From Campylobacterales bacterium (GTDB lineage Bacteria > Campylobacterota > Campylobacteria > Campylobacterales > Sulfurovaceae), in the NCBI GenBank assembly GCA_014763885.1, contig JACXUO010000014.1, positions 1-56,434 on the forward strand: 56,434 bases of DNA, read 5' to 3'. Each line of letters opens with the position of its first letter. Within the stretch, counting starts at the first letter, position 1. Below, in pieces: positions 24,719-34,511 of the stretch. A program made the position numbers and the translations under genes. The notes under the pieces were generated by a model. That model did not search any database and had not been told where the DNA came from. It was given only the letters and a program-made list of their open reading frames with translations.

Positions 24719-25642
24719 GTGCAGACTCCCCATATTCCCGTTTTGCTTGAAGAGGTCCTGGAAAGTTTCAAAGAGATCAAGGCGGGATATTTCGTCGATT
24801 GTACTCTGGGCTATGCCGGGCATAGCTCAGAGATGCTTAGGAGATACGGACATATCAGACATATCGGTATTGACCGGGATGAAGAGGCCCTGGCCTTTTC
24901 GAAAAAAAGACTGGAGCCGTTCGCTGAAAGAAGTACCCTTTATAAAGGGACCTTCGCGACGCTGTTCCCTACACTGACCGAAAGCCCCATCACAGGCGTA
25001 CTGGCTGATTTCGGTGTCTCGTCCCTGCAGCTTGACAAGATGGAGCGGGGATTCAGTTTCAACTCGGAAAAACTCGATATGCGCATGGATGCCACCGCAC
25101 CGCTCAGTGCCTATGAGGTGGTCAATGAGTACCCCAAAGAGAAGCTGGAGTATCTCTTTGATACCTACGGCGAGATCAAACCCTATAAAAAATTGGCAGC
25201 CGCTATCGTGGATGCACGGAGCCGGGCGCCGATCAACTCGGCGAAAGAACTTGCCCAGATCGCTGTCGATGTTCTGGGAAGCCACGGCAAGATACATCCG
25301 GCGACATTGATGTTCCAGGCGATACGCATCGAGGTCAATAATGAGCTGGGAGAGATCGAGGGACTGCTGGATGCGCTGGAGGAGAGACACTATCAGGATG
25401 AGATCGTCTCACTGATTACGTTCCATTCGCTTGAGGACAGGCTGGTGAAAAACCGGTTTAAAAAGTGGAGTACCTCCTGTATCTGTGATCCCCAGGCGAT
25501 GCGGTGTACCTGCGGCAATGACCATGCGCTCGGCAAACCGATCCGGCGCAAACCGGTCACTGCGGGGAAAGAAGAGCTGAAAATGAATCCGCGCAGCCGT
25601 TCGGCAAAACTGAGAAGTTTCAGATTTACAAAGAGCAGCTGA
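24719..25642 (+). CDS. rsmH: 16S rRNA (cytosine-1402-N4)-methyltransferase
   Basis: RsmH (MraW) methylates C1402 of 16S rRNA at the decoding centre. The 307-residue protein begins at GTG and reads HIPVLLEEVLESF. It contains the SAM region DCTLGYAGHSSEML, then GVLADFGVSSLQLD, RGFSFN, and a C-terminal SLEDRLVKNRFK, all family marks. The AAAGGTG ribosome site supports the GTG. The stop TGA overlaps the ATG of the FtsL-like gene by one base, so they are coupled, as in many division clusters. Confidence 0.96.
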   Translation: MQTPHIPVLLEEVLESFKEIKAGYFVDCTLGYAGHSSEMLRRYGHIRHIGIDRDEEALAFSKKRLEPFAERSTLYKGTFATLFPTLTESPITGVLADFGVSSLQLDKMERGFSFNSEKLDMRMDATAPLSAYEVVNEYPKEKLEYLFDTYGEIKPYKKLAAAIVDARSRAPINSAKELAQIAVDVLGSHGKIHPATLMFQAIRIEVNNELGEIEGLLDALEERHYQDEIVSLITFHSLEDRLVKNRFKKWSTSCICDPQAMRCTCGNDHALGKPIRRKPVTAGKEELKMNPRSRSAKLRSFRFTKSS

Positions 25643-25914
25643 TGGCAGTCAAGCGGAAGAGCAAAGAGCCTAACGGTATCACTTTCAAGATGTTTATGAT
25701 CATCATGATCTCCATGGCAATCGTACTGATACTCAGCCTGATCAAGATCTACCTGAGCAATCAGATCTATTATGAGAGCAGGGAGGTGAACCGCCTTGGG
25801 CAACATGTCTCCGTACTGGAGGCGGAGAAGCAGCTGCTGGAACAGAAAGTGGAGGCACTGAAGTTCAAAAACAGGGTGACAGATACGATCTTTGTGATCA
25901 AAGAGGGAGAATAG
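25642..25914 (+). CDS. FtsL-like division protein
   Basis: This 90-residue protein has a short basic cytoplasmic start, one membrane helix (about 17-37) and a coiled coil with heptad leucines (LGQHVSVLEAEKQLLEQKVEAL). This is the FtsL/septum initiator layout, and its position directly after rsmH is where ftsL is found in many bacteria. It would join FtsB and FtsQ in the divisome. Sequence alone is too short for a firm family call. Confidence 0.75.
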   Translation: MAVKRKSKEPNGITFKMFMIIMISMAIVLILSLIKIYLSNQIYYESREVNRLGQHVSVLEAEKQLLEQKVEALKFKNRVTDTIFVIKEGE

Positions 25915-25915
25915 C

Positions 25916-28900
25916 ATGATACGTTCCTTCGTCACCTTTGCGATAGACCGGCCGATCATCAATCATATCCTTCTGGCATTCCTGCTGCTTTTGTCTATCT
26001 TCTCCTACCAAAACATTCCCAAAGAGATATTCCCTCCCGCAGAGCTCGACCAGATCAGTATTACCGGCGGTTATCCGGGCGCCAGTGCGGATGTGCTTGA
26101 TAAAATGGCGGTCAAAAATATCGAAGATGAGCTGGGAAGCATCTCCGAGATCGACAATATCGAAACGATCATCCAGAATGGACTTTTCTTTATCAAAGCC
26201 GATATCAAAACAGGCAGTGACAACCAGCTTGTCCTCAGTGATGTCAAAGATGTGGTCGCCAATATCAGGCGTGATCTTCCCTCCGATATGGATGAGCCTA
26301 TCGCCAAGATCGCGATACAGGAGTTTCCGCTGCTTCTTGTGGCCATCTCCGGTGATCTCCCCACCAAAAGGCTTTTGACGATCGCCGATGATCTCAAGAG
26401 CAGGTTGAGTACCTATAAGGAGCTGAGCGGTATTACGATACGCGGAGATGCGGATGACGAGGTGCTTATCCATATCGATGAGCAAAAACTGATCGCTTAC
26501 GGTTTGCCGAAAGAGTCGGTTTTCCGTGCGATCGGCTCTCTCAGCTCCATTTTCCCTATCGGGACCATCGAGCAGAAGGGAAGCCACCTCTATATCTCCA
26601 CGATCAACGGGGAAAAAAGTGCCAAGGCCCTGGAGGAGACGCTGATCACCGTAGGGGGCAAGCGTGTACGGGTGGGGGATATCGCCCGCGTGAGCTTCGG
26701 GCTGAGCGACAGCAGCGAGATATCGCACTTCAACGGTGTGCGCAATATCTCGCTCAATATCAACAAGACAAAAGAGGGGAATGCCATTGCTCTGAGCAAG
26801 GAGATCAAAGCGATGCTGGCGGAAGTACAAAAAGAGTACGAAGGGGTGACCCTGGAGGCCTATACGGATACTTCTGTCTGGATCAAGAACCGTCTCAACC
26901 TTGTCTCTTCAAATATCCTTTTTGGACTGGTCCTGGTCTTCCTGGCACTCTTTATGAGTGTCAACTACAAGATCGCTGCGGTTGTCGCGATCGGTATCCC
27001 GGCGAGTTTTATGATCACCCTCATCGGGGCTGACCAGATCGGCTACAGCCTCAATATGCTGACACTGCTTGGAGCACTGATCGCACTGGGGATGCTGGTG
27101 GATGAAGCGATCGTCGTGGCAGAAAACATCTACCGGCACATGGAGATGGGCAAATCTCCAAGGCAGGCGGCGATAGACGGATCGGTGGAGATGTTCCCTG
27201 CGGTACTGACCGCTACAATGACGACAGTCTTCGCCTTCCTGCCGCTGCTGATACTGAGCGGGCAGATGGGGATGTTCATGAAGGTGTTGCCTGTGATGAT
27301 CTCCATTTTGCTGATCAGTTCGCTTTTTGAAGCCTTTTACTTCCTTCCGCTTCACTCCAAGGAGCTCTTTACAAGGAGCGATGCGGATCAAGCGCATACC
27401 AAAAATGATTTCTGGATCCGCATGGACCGTGTCTATGAAGGGATACTCGGCAGGCTGCTGGTACGAAAGAGACGCTCTCTGGCGCTCCTGGTCGGAGGGA
27501 TATTGCTTGCTACCGCCGGCATGATGAGTATCACCAAATTCCAGCTCTTTCCGGAGTTTGATTCCACACAGATCTATCTGAACGGAAAAGTAGATGTCAA
27601 CTATCAGCTTGAAGATACGGAAGAGGTTGTCACGCAGATCGAGAAGCAGTTGATGGCGTATTATGGCAAAGGTGAGGTATCCTCCATCACCTCGGTGGTC
27701 GGACTTTTTGTCAACTCTGACCAGACCTTTGAAACGGGAGACAATCTTTTCCATATCTTTATCAACCTGCATGAGAAAGCACCCGAGAATTTCTTCGATA
27801 CCTATCTCAATCCTATCTTTTCGCTGGAGTATGACGGCAGTGATATGATCAGGCCCAGAAAGGCGCAGGAGATTGCGCTGGCAACCCAAAAAGATCTGCT
27901 CGACGGACTCAGGGAGCTGAAGGCACCCAATGGAGAAAAACTTTTCAGCCAGATCAACCTTTTTGTCCCTCAGACAGGGATCGTCGGACATGATATTGAG
28001 ATCGGGCTGAGCAGTATGGATGAGGAGAAGAAGCTTGATGCCCTGCATAGGCTTAAAAACGAACTTGCCGGGATAGAAGGTGTATTTGATATCGCAGACA
28101 ATGTCAAAGAGGGGGTGAAGGAGCTTAAGCTGAGGGTCAATGAATATGGGCAGATGCTTGGGATCACCGAAGCCTATGTCACTTCCGAGCTGAAAGGGCT
28201 CTTCCTCAAAGGCGAGTATGGAAAGATGTTTGATGAGAGCGGATTGGTGCGCGTGCGTATCGAGGATCCCAACAAGGATAAGCGCCTGCAGGTTGCTTCT
28301 GTCACTCTGACGACACCTGACGGTCAGAATGTGGTGAGGCTGGATGAGGTGTGTGACTTTACTTACAAGAGGAGCTTTGTCAAAATATTTAAAGAGGATG
28401 GAGAGAGAGTCAGCAGTGTGACCGCCAGGGTAGACAGCAGCAGGGTTCTGGCAACAGAAGTCATGGAGAAGATCAGGCCCCTGCTTGGTATGTTTGAGGA
28501 TGAAGGACTAAAGGTGATTGTCAAGGGGGAAGAGAAAGAGAACCAACAGATCAAAAGGGAGATGACACAGGCTGCGCTTATCGCTGTCTTTCTCATCTTT
28601 ATCTCTCTGGTATGGATGTTCAACTCGCTGGTCCTGCCGCTTATCATCGTCTCGACAATACCGCTCTCCATTGTCGGAGCGCTGATAGGCACCTATGTGA
28701 TGGGGATCAATCTGACGATGCCGGGGGTGATGGGATTGATCGGGCTCGCCGGTGTGGTGGTCAATGACGGGCTGATTATGCTGAGTTTTATCAGGGGAAG
28801 CAAAAATGATGCCAAGCTGATGGAGAAGGCAGGGCAGAGGCTGAGACCGATCCTGCTTACATCGGTTACGACAGTACTGGGGCTCTTTACGATGATCTTT

Positions 28901-29038
28901 TTTGCCAGCGGACAGGCGCTGATCCTTCAGCCGATGGCGATCTCGCTCGGGTTTGGTATCGCCTGGGCAACGGTATTGAATCTCTACTATGTACCGCTGA
29001 TGTATGCGGTGATCTATAAAGTGAAAAGAGACAGTTAA
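25916..29038 (+). CDS. RND-family efflux transporter, inner-membrane component (AcrB-like)
   Basis: The 1040-residue protein has the RND layout: one helix near the N-terminus, a large periplasmic loop (about 35-330), a group of helices (about 335-530), a second loop (about 555-855) and final helices. The proton-relay helix reads GMLVDEAIVVAEN, with Asp-Glu where most AcrB-type pumps have Asp-Asp. No membrane-fusion protein or outer-membrane channel gene is adjacent. The start is one base after the ftsL-like stop, so it is probably co-transcribed with division genes. The substrate is unknown. Confidence 0.9.
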   Translation: MIRSFVTFAIDRPIINHILLAFLLLLSIFSYQNIPKEIFPPAELDQISITGGYPGASADVLDKMAVKNIEDELGSISEIDNIETIIQNGLFFIKADIKTGSDNQLVLSDVKDVVANIRRDLPSDMDEPIAKIAIQEFPLLLVAISGDLPTKRLLTIADDLKSRLSTYKELSGITIRGDADDEVLIHIDEQKLIAYGLPKESVFRAIGSLSSIFPIGTIEQKGSHLYISTINGEKSAKALEETLITVGGKRVRVGDIARVSFGLSDSSEISHFNGVRNISLNINKTKEGNAIALSKEIKAMLAEVQKEYEGVTLEAYTDTSVWIKNRLNLVSSNILFGLVLVFLALFMSVNYKIAAVVAIGIPASFMITLIGADQIGYSLNMLTLLGALIALGMLVDEAIVVAENIYRHMEMGKSPRQAAIDGSVEMFPAVLTATMTTVFAFLPLLILSGQMGMFMKVLPVMISILLISSLFEAFYFLPLHSKELFTRSDADQAHTKNDFWIRMDRVYEGILGRLLVRKRRSLALLVGGILLATAGMMSITKFQLFPEFDSTQIYLNGKVDVNYQLEDTEEVVTQIEKQLMAYYGKGEVSSITSVVGLFVNSDQTFETGDNLFHIFINLHEKAPENFFDTYLNPIFSLEYDGSDMIRPRKAQEIALATQKDLLDGLRELKAPNGEKLFSQINLFVPQTGIVGHDIEIGLSSMDEEKKLDALHRLKNELAGIEGVFDIADNVKEGVKELKLRVNEYGQMLGITEAYVTSELKGLFLKGEYGKMFDESGLVRVRIEDPNKDKRLQVASVTLTTPDGQNVVRLDEVCDFTYKRSFVKIFKEDGERVSSVTARVDSSRVLATEVMEKIRPLLGMFEDEGLKVIVKGEEKENQQIKREMTQAALIAVFLIFISLVWMFNSLVLPLIIVSTIPLSIVGALIGTYVMGINLTMPGVMGLIGLAGVVVNDGLIMLSFIRGSKNDAKLMEKAGQRLRPILLTSVTTVLGLFTMIFFASGQALILQPMAISLGFGIAWATVLNLYYVPLMYAVIYKVKRDS

Positions 29039-29049
29039 AAGATTTTGGT

Positions 29050-29055
29050 TATAAT
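29050..29055 (+). promoter_or_regulatory. -10 box TATAAT for the DUF2018-ispB-hemA-proS operon
   Basis: A perfect TATAAT follows the RND stop by 12 bases and is followed by a T7 run and an AAGGAATA ribosome site before the ATG at 29111. Confidence 0.5.
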
Positions 29056-29110
29056 ATCTTTTTTTAAGAGAACCGGAAGAGTACTACAGAGAAAAAATAA
29101 GGAATAAAAT

Positions 29111-29383
29111 ATGAATATTTTTGATGATGATGACGCATTTGTAGGGACACCAAAATCCAACTATTTTTCGATTGCCAGGACAGCAAACCAGAACATCGTT
29201 GAGATGGAAGTAGAGAAGATGTTCAGACGCCTGGCCGTTGCTGAAAAAATGCTGGAGGAAAAAGGCTTGGAGGATGAGCATGAGAGGATGATCAAGCAAA
29301 CCGTGATTGATAGTGATATCGACAACCGTGTCAACAGCATCTTCATCGAGCTTGTGGGTAATATCGTTACGCAGTGTGAATAA
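29111..29383 (+). CDS. DUF2018 protein (HP0242-like)
   Basis: The 90-residue protein is acidic, helical and cytoplasmic, with no catalytic motif. Length, composition and place just before a polyprenyl synthase, hemA, proS and hemC match the H. pylori HP0242 family, a small helical homodimer known for its intertwined fold. Function is not known. I rely on gene order as much as on sequence. Confidence 0.7.
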   Translation: MNIFDDDDAFVGTPKSNYFSIARTANQNIVEMEVEKMFRRLAVAEKMLEEKGLEDEHERMIKQTVIDSDIDNRVNSIFIELVGNIVTQCE

Positions 29384-29395
29384 GGATAAACAGTA

Positions 29396-30292
29396 GTGTT
29401 AAGTGCAGTAGAGAGAAAGATAGGGCAGTTCATTACTGAACTGGGAGACAAAGAGGTAAGCACACTTTATGCAAAGCTTCCGGCAGGAAAAAGGCTGAGA
29501 GCAAAGCTCATTTTAAAGATCGCGGGCAATCATCTGGCAGCGGTTAAAACTGCAGCAGTGGTCGAGATGATCCATGCGGCCAGTCTGTTGCATGATGATG
29601 TGATCGATGATGCCTATACCCGTCGCAGCAAACCCTCTCTCAACGCACTCTACGGCAACAAAACAGCGATTATGCTGGGAGATATCCTTTACTCCAAAGG
29701 TTTTCTAGAGTTAAGCAATATCAGTACGGAAGTCGCCAAAATGGTTTCCAATGCCGTTGTGCAGCTAAGCCTCGGCGAGCTGGGGGATGTTTCACTCTCC
29801 AAAACTTTTAATACAGACAGAGAGAGATATCTGAAGATGATCTATCAGAAAACCGCATCGCTGATAGAGGCGAGTGCGGGTGCTGCAGCACTGCTTGCAG
29901 GCAAGCCCAAAGAGGCCTATCTGACCTACGGGCGCAACCTGGGTATGGCGTTTCAGATGATCGATGATATCCTGGATATCACACAGGATGCACAGACACT
30001 TGGAAAACCGGCACTGCATGATTTTGTAGAAGGGAAGACGACACTCCCCTATATCTATCTCTATGAAGCACTCGACAGTGCGCAGAGAGCTAAGCTTAAA
30101 AGCCTGCATGCCAAAGTGCTGAAACCCGAAGAAGCGCTCTGGATACAGGAGAAGATGAAAGAACACCAAATTATTGAAAAGTCCTATCTTGAAGCAAAAA
30201 TCCTGATCGAAGAGGCAATCGCGTTGATGAGTGCCCAGGGTGAAGCCTCATTGGCAGGTATTGCCAGAGAGATGATCGAAAGAGAGTTTTAA
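29396..30292 (+). CDS. polyprenyl diphosphate synthase (octaprenyl-type)
   Basis: This enzyme extends isoprenoid chains for quinone side chains. The 298-residue protein has both aspartate-rich motifs: LLHDDVIDDAYTRR near residue 65 and MIDDILDITQD near 190, plus the GKTTLPYI region. The first residues upstream of the first motif are bulky enough for a long-chain product, but chain length cannot be set by eye. The GTG start follows AAGGATAA. Its stop overlaps the ATG of hemA by one base. Confidence 0.9.
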   Translation: MLSAVERKIGQFITELGDKEVSTLYAKLPAGKRLRAKLILKIAGNHLAAVKTAAVVEMIHAASLLHDDVIDDAYTRRSKPSLNALYGNKTAIMLGDILYSKGFLELSNISTEVAKMVSNAVVQLSLGELGDVSLSKTFNTDRERYLKMIYQKTASLIEASAGAAALLAGKPKEAYLTYGRNLGMAFQMIDDILDITQDAQTLGKPALHDFVEGKTTLPYIYLYEALDSAQRAKLKSLHAKVLKPEEALWIQEKMKEHQIIEKSYLEAKILIEEAIALMSAQGEASLAGIAREMIEREF

Positions 30293-31599
30293 TGTACTAT
30301 CAGGTGATGAGTTTTTCCCATAAAAACTGTGATCAGGCTTTCAGGGAGAAGTTGGCCTTTGCCAATGAGGAAGAGACAAAACAGATGCTTGAACAGCTGG
30401 TTTCATTCGACTATATCAGTGAAGCGTTTATCGTCTCTACCTGCAACCGTGTAGAGATCGTTCTGGCTACCAGTGACAACTTTTCAAGTTACCACACCCT
30501 GCTGGGGCTCATGAGCCAGAAGAGTGGCCAGAACTTTTATGATATCAAGAATACGGCGAAAACCTATGATGACGATGAGGCGATCAGCCACATCTTCAGT
30601 GTGGTCTCTTCGCTGGATTCTCTGGTCATCGGCGAATCCCAGATCACCGGTCAGGTGAAAGATGCATTTCGGCTCTCCCTGGAGCATGGTACCGCAGGGG
30701 AGAAGCTCAACCGTGTGATCTCCTATGCACTGAAGTGCGCGGCTGAAGTGCGCAATGCGACCAATATCTCTCAAAACCCCATCTCTATCGCTTCTGTGGC
30801 GGTCGCCCAGGCACACAAACTCCTCGGGGAACATATCCAGGGGATGACCGGAGTGGTAGTGGGAGCAGGCGAGATGGGTGTACTCGCGGCAAAGCATCTG
30901 CTAAGGGTGGGGTGTGATGTTGTCTTCATCGGGCGTGATCTGGAAAAAGTAGAGAAGGTCGCCAACTCGTTGGGGGAAAATGTAAAAGCCGATACCATGG
31001 ACAAGCTTCCAAAGTATATCAACCGCTATAAACTGCTTTTTTCGGCAACCTCCTCGCCTGTACCTGTCATTACCAATGAGCTGATCGAAAACAGGACGAT
31101 CCCGAGAGTCTGGTTTGACATGGCGATTCCGCGAGATATCGAAGATATGGACCTGGATAAGCTCAAGCTTTTCCGCATCGATGACCTGCGCGAGATCTCC
31201 AAGAGCAACCACTCCATGCGGGAAGAGAAGGCGCTGGAAGCCGCCGCGATCGTAGATCGGTATAAAGAGGAGTTTTATGGGTGGCTCAGGGCACTTTCGA
31301 TCGAACCGGTGATCAAGGAGATGAGAGCACAGGTCGATGCCGCGATAGAGAAAGAGCTGAAACGTGCGATCAAAAAGCACTTTGTCCCAGCAGAGTATGA
31401 AGCCAATATACGCAAAATGGCAGAGCAGATGTTTAACCGTTTTCTGCATGACCCGACTCAGAATCTGAGACACTCTTCTGCAGACAAGAAAAATGCCAAT
31501 GCAATCGAAGCAGTCAAGAAGATGTTTGATATAGAGATCGATAGATGCGATCTGGCACATTATAAAGATGATCATCATACAAAAGGATACGAATCGTGA
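30292..31599 (+). CDS. hemA: glutamyl-tRNA reductase
   Basis: HemA reduces glutamyl-tRNA to glutamate-1-semialdehyde, the first step of C5 haem synthesis. The 435-residue protein has STCNRVE with the catalytic cysteine near residue 49, then [15 protein letters not shown]. The NADPH site is [15 protein letters not shown] near 185, and the C-terminal helix is the dimerisation domain. It overlaps the polyprenyl synthase stop by one base and the proS start by four, so it is tightly coupled within the operon. HemC follows three genes later. Confidence 0.97.
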   Translation: MYYQVMSFSHKNCDQAFREKLAFANEEETKQMLEQLVSFDYISEAFIVSTCNRVEIVLATSDNFSSYHTLLGLMSQKSGQNFYDIKNTAKTYDDDEAISHIFSVVSSLDSLVIGESQITGQVKDAFRLSLEHGTAGEKLNRVISYALKCAAEVRNATNISQNPISIASVAVAQAHKLLGEHIQGMTGVVVGAGEMGVLAAKHLLRVGCDVVFIGRDLEKVEKVANSLGENVKADTMDKLPKYINRYKLLFSATSSPVPVITNELIENRTIPRVWFDMAIPRDIEDMDLDKLKLFRIDDLREISKSNHSMREEKALEAAAIVDRYKEEFYGWLRALSIEPVIKEMRAQVDAAIEKELKRAIKKHFVPAEYEANIRKMAEQMFNRFLHDPTQNLRHSSADKKNANAIEAVKKMFDIEIDRCDLAHYKDDHHTKGYES

Positions 31600-33302
31600 G
31601 ATTTACACAACTACTGATACCAACAACCAAAGAGACGCCAAATGATGCAACACTGGCGAGTCATATCTATCTTATCAGGGGCGGATTTATCCAGTCTGTC
31701 GGGGGGAGCGGCCTCTACAATTTCCTGCCGCTTGGTAAAAAGGTACTTGACAAGGTACAAAAAGTGGTCAAAGAGGAGCTTGACTGTGCGGGATGCCAGG
31801 AGGTGAGCCTTTCATTTGTGACGCCTGCATCCTTATGGCAGGAGAGCGGACGTTTTGAAAAGTACGGGAAAGAGCTTCTGCGTTTCAAAGACCGCAAAGA
31901 GAATGACTTTATACTGGGGCCGACACATGAAGAGATGATGGTCAACCTTGTCCGCCAGACGGTAAAAAGCTACAAACAGCTCCCGTTGAACCTCTATCAG
32001 ATCAATCTCAAGTTCCGTGATGAGATCAGGCCCAGATTCGGGTTGATGCGCGGGCGTGAGTTCCTGATGAAGGACGGGTACAGTTTCCACACCTCCGAGG
32101 AGGATATGAAGCGCGAGTTTGATCTTATGGAAGAGACCTATAAGAAGATCTTTACGCGTCTTGGTCTTGAGTTCAGAGTGGTTGAAGCAGACAGCGGTGC
32201 GATAGGGGGAAGCGGATCGAAGGAGTTTATGGTCCTTGCCGACAGTGGCGAAGATACGATCGTCGTATGCGAGCAGTGTGAGTACGGAGCCAATATCGAG
32301 GCGGCTGTACGCCGGCCAAAGCAATGTGACGTGGAAGCACCTGAAGCAACATTTGCGAAATTCCATACACCGGATATCAAAACGATCGATGCCTTGAGTG
32401 CGTTTTTCAGGGTTGATCCTTTCTATCTGGTGAAAACCGTAGCAAAAAGGGCACTCTATGATGAGGGTGAGAGCAAGATCGTCCTCTTTGCTCTACGCGG
32501 ATCGGATGAGCTCCAGGAGGTCAAAGCATGCAATGCGGTGGATGCGAACGATCTGGTAGATGTATCTGAAGAGGAGCTGGCTGAAGCCGGTCTGGTAGCA
32601 GGATTTATGGGGCCGACGACTCTGCCTGAAGGGATCACTGTCGTCTATGACAATGAGCTCAAAAATGCCTCCTCCATGATCTGCGGAGCCAATGAGAAGG
32701 ACTACCACCTTGTGGGGAACAGCTTTGTAGGGATCGAAGCACATTTTGATGACCTTGTTGCGGTACAGGAAAGTGACCGGTGTGCGTGTTGCGGCGGTGC
32801 ATTGCGCTATACCAAAGGGATCGAAGCGGGGCATATCTTCCAGCTGGGTACCCGCTACTCCGAACCGCTTGGATGCGATTTCCTCGATGAGAACGGCAAA
32901 TCTGTGCCGATGGTGATGGGGACCTACGGTATCGGAGTAAGCCGTCTGCTTGCCGCGATCATTGAGCAGAACCATGACGAGAACGGGTGTATCTGGACAA
33001 AAGAGTCTGCCCCGTTTGATCTCTATATCCTGGTTTCCAATATCAAAGATGAAGCGCAGTTGGCTCTGGGGGAAAAACTCTATGCAGCAATGAAATCCAA
33101 AGGTATCGATGTGATCCTTGATGACCGAAAAGACCGTTTCGGTGCCAAGATGAAGGATTATGAGCTGCTGGGGATTCCTTATGCAGTCGTCATCGGGAAA
33201 AACCTTGCAGAGGGGAAAGTGGAGTTTGTAACACGCAGGGGGATGCTCAAAGAGACCGTAGCGGTCGAAGATATCCTCTCTGTCGTAGAGGAGAGAGTGT
33301 AA
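31596..33302 (+). CDS. proS: prolyl-tRNA synthetase
   Basis: ProS charges tRNA(Pro). The 568-residue protein is the bacterial type with an editing insertion. The class II motif 1 region is near [13 protein letters not shown], motif 2 in [19 protein letters not shown] and motif 3 in [13 protein letters not shown], and the C-terminal anticodon-binding domain follows. It begins with GTG overlapping the hemA stop by 4 bases. Confidence 0.97.
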   Translation: MRFTQLLIPTTKETPNDATLASHIYLIRGGFIQSVGGSGLYNFLPLGKKVLDKVQKVVKEELDCAGCQEVSLSFVTPASLWQESGRFEKYGKELLRFKDRKENDFILGPTHEEMMVNLVRQTVKSYKQLPLNLYQINLKFRDEIRPRFGLMRGREFLMKDGYSFHTSEEDMKREFDLMEETYKKIFTRLGLEFRVVEADSGAIGGSGSKEFMVLADSGEDTIVVCEQCEYGANIEAAVRRPKQCDVEAPEATFAKFHTPDIKTIDALSAFFRVDPFYLVKTVAKRALYDEGESKIVLFALRGSDELQEVKACNAVDANDLVDVSEEELAEAGLVAGFMGPTTLPEGITVVYDNELKNASSMICGANEKDYHLVGNSFVGIEAHFDDLVAVQESDRCACCGGALRYTKGIEAGHIFQLGTRYSEPLGCDFLDENGKSVPMVMGTYGIGVSRLLAAIIEQNHDENGCIWTKESAPFDLYILVSNIKDEAQLALGEKLYAAMKSKGIDVILDDRKDRFGAKMKDYELLGIPYAVVIGKNLAEGKVEFVTRRGMLKETVAVEDILSVVEERV

Positions 33303-33304
33303 CG

Positions 33305-33733
33305 ATGCCTGCCCTGATTGCCATCCCTTTTCTGCTGATGGAGCTTTATCTCTCTTTGAGTGTAGGGGAGAAGATCGGTTTTTTATGGTCGGCAATATGG
33401 ATCGTGGTAACATTTGTGATCGGGGTACAGCTCCTGAGGGTTGCCCCTTTTGCTGTCATGGGCAATCTCGATGCCGTGACACGGGGAAAACTGAGCCTGA
33501 AAGGCTTTCATAGCGTCAGTACCGCTTACTTTATCGGGGCTGTTCTCCTTATTATTCCCGGAGTTTTGACGGATATTCTCGGTCTTTTTTCGTTACTTTA
33601 TACGCTTTATTTGCAATTTGTGGCTAAAATAACCCCTGAACAAACCAACTTTAAATCAGAAAAACAAGGAGAAGATAATGTCATTGATGTCGAAATTATT
33701 GACGAGCACACTGATCGCAACCCTCATGCTTAG
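33305..33733 (+). CDS. fxsA: FxsA family membrane protein
   Basis: The 142-residue protein has the FxsA layout: a first helix LIAIPFLLMELYLSLSV, a second VTFVIGVQLLR, and AYFIGAVLLIIPGVLTDILGL as the third, followed by a polar tail. In E. coli FxsA counters exclusion of phage T7 by F plasmids, but its normal role is unknown. The last 56 bases overlap the start of the next gene in another frame, an unusually long overlap. Confidence 0.88.
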   Translation: MPALIAIPFLLMELYLSLSVGEKIGFLWSAIWIVVTFVIGVQLLRVAPFAVMGNLDAVTRGKLSLKGFHSVSTAYFIGAVLLIIPGVLTDILGLFSLLYTLYLQFVAKITPEQTNFKSEKQGEDNVIDVEIIDEHTDRNPHA

Positions 33734-34511
33734 TGCAGGAGAGAGTGCAAACGAAAAAGAACTTCTGAAATATGTGAAGAAGCATGTCGTCCTCAATCCC
33801 CAGGTAGAAGTAAAAGGGATTACGGTCATTGAAGAGACTTCTCATCCTGATATTCCGGGCTGGAACGTATACCTTACAACAATCGACCTGGTCTATCAGG
33901 GAAAAGAGATGAAGGCACCTGAGACGATCTTTGTGAAAGATGGCATGGCAACAAGAAACCTTGTGAGTCTTAAAAATGGAAGAGAGTACCGCAATGAGAT
34001 CAAACCTACGGTCACAGAGAAGTTTTACAATGATGCACACCTGATCTTCGGAAACAAAAATGCTGCCCATAAGGTACTGATCTTCTCCGATCCACAGTGT
34101 CCTTTCTGTCAGGATGTGGTCCCCGATATCATGAAAGCGGCCAAAGAGCATCCAGATACGCTGGCTGTCTACTATTACCATCTGCCGTTGTTGCGTATTC
34201 ACCCTGTTTCCGATGTTTTGACCCGTGTGATGCATATCGCGCAGCATGAAGGAAAAACGGATATCCTGACTAAAGTCTATGCGATGAAGATCGACCCGAG
34301 AGAGACCGATGCGAAAAAAATCCTTGCGGAAGTGAAAAAACAGACAGGATACAGCGTGACAGAAGCGCAGGTAGAGGCTCAGGCAGTCAAGGATGCGATG
34401 AAGGCAGATGCAGATGCCGCCAGCGAGTTGATGGTCAGCGGTACACCGACGATCTATATCGATGGCAAGTGGGACAAGATGAGAAATAAATATAAAGAGT
34501 TTATCAAGTAA
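33678..34511 (+). CDS. periplasmic thiol-disulfide oxidoreductase (DsbG/HP0231-like)
   Basis: The 277-residue protein has a signal peptide, an N-terminal dimerisation-type region and a thioredoxin-fold domain. The active site CPFC is at 141-144 and the cis-proline segment SGTPTIYID is near 255. This layout fits the DsbC/DsbG-like oxidoreductases of Campylobacterota such as HP0231. It would form or shuffle disulfides in exported proteins. An AAGGAGA ribosome site inside the fxsA coding region supports the ATG at 33678. Its stop overlaps the hemC ATG by one base. Confidence 0.88.
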   Translation: MSLMSKLLTSTLIATLMLSAGESANEKELLKYVKKHVVLNPQVEVKGITVIEETSHPDIPGWNVYLTTIDLVYQGKEMKAPETIFVKDGMATRNLVSLKNGREYRNEIKPTVTEKFYNDAHLIFGNKNAAHKVLIFSDPQCPFCQDVVPDIMKAAKEHPDTLAVYYYHLPLLRIHPVSDVLTRVMHIAQHEGKTDILTKVYAMKIDPRETDAKKILAEVKKQTGYSVTEAQVEAQAVKDAMKADADAASELMVSGTPTIYIDGKWDKMRNKYKEFIK

